NCBI GenBank assembly: GCA_013396915.1
Contig: VWZL01002824.1
Location: 248,001 to 312,000, forward strand
Length of the DNA: 64,000 nucleotides
Direction: 5' to 3'
Source: Stercorarius parasiticus
Taxonomy: Eukaryota > Chordata > Aves > Charadriiformes > Stercorariidae
Shown here: piece by piece, positions 61,301 to 64,000 of the stretch
How the letters are laid out: each line of letters opens with the position of its first letter
How positions within the stretch are numbered: position 1 is the first letter of the stretch
Made by a program: the position numbers and the translations under genes
Notes under the pieces: model-generated
The model's database searches: none
The model's input: the letters and a program-made list of their open reading frames with translations, nothing else
Told to the model about the DNA's origin: nothing

Positions 61301-61605
61301 ATTCATCCTTTTAGGTATGTCTATACTGCTAAAGAAAGAGGTCCAGGAGAGAGTGGAAGCAATGGCTTGTTGACCACCCATGCTTCTCAGTTGTTAGTAT
61401 GCTCCTTGGCATGATTTTGATCCTTGTGTAAATGAGAGGTTGGTTGTTTTTTTCCAGCGTAGGATGAATTAAATAGTTTGCAGCCCACCAGAGAAGTACA
61501 TTTGCATCATGAAACTACATGTACGGATTACATGCTTTAGGGTGTCACTGTAGGTTGAGAGGGTGTTTGAAGGATATCGCTTCAGAACCTGCGGTAATAG
61601 CGACA

Positions 61606-61693
61606 CAGGAGGTGTCCCTGCCCACGGCAGGGGGGTTGGAACTAGATGATCTTTAGGGTCCCTTCCAACCCGAACCATTCTGTGATTCTGTGA
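61606..61693 (+). repeat. CR1 LINE, extreme 5'-truncated copy
   Basis: Only the last ~88 bases of CR1: GGAGGTGTCCCTGCCCACGG, GGTTGGAACTAGATGATCTT, CCTTCCAACCC, ending in two ATTCTGTG units (61677-61692), the diagnostic CR1 3' microsatellite. Sense orientation, same subfamily as 10.4 kb. Confidence 0.95.
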
Positions 61694-64000
61694 ATAGTGC
61701 TGGAGGGCTTCACAGGGCTGGGAAAGGACAAACCTAGTGTAGAGTTAATGTCTTCTGAATGTGCCCCCTGAGGTAAACTGTCCCCCAAAGTGTCTGGGAG
61801 AAGGAGCAGTGGAGATACAAGATTTGAAAGGGTCCATGAAGTGAGCTAATAGTTCATAGTGTGTCTGATCAGCGGAGTGGTGCTGGCTAATGGATTGCTC
61901 CCCAGCACTATTTTGGTTAGAGGCATCCTGTAGGGCTAGGGCTGAAAGTGCCACCAGTTTAACTTCCAGTTCTTTGCGGTTTGGATCATTATATATAATG
62001 CAAAGACCGTTTGCAAACTGGACTTTAAAATAAACACCTTCTCAGAAGGTTTCTTCAGGAATTTTTTTTTTTTAAAGAAAAGTAAAACTTTAAGTGGATT
62101 TTGGGTTTGGAAAATAGTTTCACTGTAATCAAGTGTGCTCATTTTCTTAGTGTTTCTCTCCTCAGAATAAAATATTGAAAATGTGAGATTCTTACCACAT
62201 GGCTAGAAACTGATAATTATTTAAACCAGCTGCCTATTTGCAACGTGTAGCAATATTTATCGCTGTGATTCACTAGCACATCAGAAAAAAGAAGACAAGT
62301 GAAAATGCTGTGAATAAATAAAATGTGAGAAATACTTAATCATAGTAGGTGCATGGTGGTGATTTGTTTTAAAAATCCAAACTGTATTTAATCTTTTGTT
62401 AAAACAAGTGACTCACTTTCTGTTACATCTGATAGTTATAATTATGTTATAAGCTATCCAAAATCAAATACATGAGTAGCACCTTTTCCCATGTATTTAT
62501 CCACCAAAACTTTGCATCTGTACATACAAGAAAAAGGTGCTATTCATGTCTTTGTTTTCCTGCAAAATTTCTGCAGGTCTTTATTTACAAACATCTCCCT
62601 GTGAGCAGGTGACCGTGTTCAAGGGAAAAGAGATACCTAACTATTTCAGCCATACTTCATACATTTCATTTCCATTCTGTTACTTTTCTGAAGAAGTAAT
62701 ATACAAAATTATGCTGTGTAATTTCAGCATCAAGAGTAAGAGCCACAATTTGACCAGGCATTGATTCCTTGAAAAGATTTTTCATCATCTGTAGTTAAGC
62801 CTCCTTTCTGAGTTAGTATATCGAACATCGTAACCAAAACTTTCCTCCTTTCTAGCCTTATTCCCACAGCAAATGTTCTCAGAAGGGAAGAATGTTATGA
62901 GTTGCCTCAAAAGTTTAACAAGTGATCCATTACTATATGAAAAATAATGTGATTTAAGTTTGCTGGTGAAGTTGTTCATTGTATTCACAGAATGTCTTCA
63001 GTGCAAACCAAATCCTTCTTGATAATAGCCCATTGCAAGTTCTTGGACATCACTAAAGCTAATTAAAAACAGGTGGATTCTTCCCATGTAGTGTACCAAC
63101 CAGCTCAGTGAAATGTAGATAACTTGTATTAATTGTTAGAGGTGGTTTTTTTCCCCCACAGACCTTATTGGAATGCTAGGATTATCTAAAGCTGTGATTC
63201 TGAACAGAAAAAAGGATCATATTTTAACTATAATGTCCATTTTACTTTGTTTATAAAACCTGAATTTTAGTTGGCATTGTAGAGAAGAGAAGGCCCTGAA
63301 GGAAACTTTAATTTTTGAAACCTGATCTCTGTGTGAAAGTCTCTGTGAAAGTCTGGTATAAAGATTTGAAAGGTTTCATTTAGGAACTCAAATTTACATA
63401 GTTCAGTTCTATGACTTTTCTTTTTTTTAATTTTGTGATGTCTGTTATATTTTTCAAGACTTAGTTTATCTTTCAGAAAATAACAGCAAACGACTAAATG
63501 AGATAGCGGTGTTGCGGAACATGAGCTGTGTTTACTGAGTGTTCCATTTATGAACTAAATGTTCTCCTTAATCTTGTGATTTATTACTAGTAAGATAGTT
63601 CTCTTTAATTTCTAGGAATTTGTTTTATGTGGATTAATGATACTGGTTTCAGTCTACCCGCTTAGGGCTAAGCAGAAGGAGACCCAGAGGCAGAGATTTG
63701 GAGACCTTTGTGCTGCTGACTTGTGCTGCATTTTCATGGAGTTGCCAGTGAAGTTCAGACTGCCCTCTTTTTTCTGGGCAGAATGAATAGAAGGCTGGAA
63801 AAACAAATTGGCACCATGAAAATTTTTCAAAGACAGAAATACTTGTATCTAAGCCAGATACGAGTTCTGAAGCGCGTGTATCTTTGAAAATCAGACTATG
63901 CAGAACAGTCCAAATATAATATTTATATCTAATGTCATTGTAATAGACCTCAAAGATGGTCTCTCTGTAACAGAGTATATAACCAAATGACCCAATATGA

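Larger units (their letters stand above)
21074..64000 (+). other. Intron 1 of the ADGRA-like gene (incomplete)
   Basis: No LRR exon coding for the expected continuation (LSNNKI..L..GSF..L type) was found downstream on +, so the rest of the window is read as intron, at least 42.9 kb. Apart from the features listed separately (CR1 copies, simple repeats, palindromes, candidate exons) it is AT-rich unique sequence. Stretches where I see nothing else of note include 21.4-26.9, 29.4-31.3, 32.2-35.2, 44.1-48.0, 48.4-53.0, 58.4-61.6 and 61.7-64.0 kb. Confidence 0.65.

Overview
The window looks like bird DNA. It is AT-rich, mostly non-coding vertebrate sequence, and its interspersed repeats are CR1 LINEs, the dominant avian retroposon. 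Several copies are 5'-truncated and keep the typical 3' end (TGGAACTAGATGATCTTTA.., GGTTGGAAGGGACCT.., ATTCTGTG units). The species cannot be told. The assembly has one unknown base at 2716 and a 7-base gap at 21125-21131.

The one well-supported gene part is on the + strand. A CpG island (about 20370-21290) holds a first coding exon (20826-21073) with a signal peptide and a leucine-rich-repeat N-terminal cap. It ends in a perfect GTGAGT splice donor. Its sequence matches the start of the ADGRA group of adhesion GPCRs (ADGRA2/GPR124, ADGRA3/GPR125, ADGRA1). I see no following LRR exon, so 21074-64000 is read as part of a first intron longer than 42.9 kb.

1-20370 lies upstream of that promoter. 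It holds CR1 copies, simple repeats, a G-quadruplex motif, and several short minus-strand reading frames bounded by good splice signals (4.5, 6.0-6.3, 7.5, 11.0, 18.1 and 18.6 kb). Inside the intron there are more minus-strand candidates (28.9, 39.2-39.4, 53.1 kb) and a phase-compatible plus-strand set (42.7, 43.3, 43.8 kb). I do not recognise the proteins. Some neighbours join in phase (18.6 to 18.1; 39.3 to 28.9; 42.7 to 43.3 to 43.8), others do not, so they are listed as candidates with modest confidence and not as a gene model. In 64 kb, a few ORFs flanked by good splice sites are expected by chance.

Repeats: CR1 copies at about 2.0, 10.4-10.9, 14.7-15.1, 35.2, 48.1-48.4, 54.1, 56.8-58.3 and 61.6 kb. 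The 1.5 kb copy at 56.8-58.3 kb keeps a reverse-transcriptase fragment but has a nonsense codon and a changed catalytic motif. No rRNA, tRNA, CRISPR array or prokaryotic-type operon was seen.
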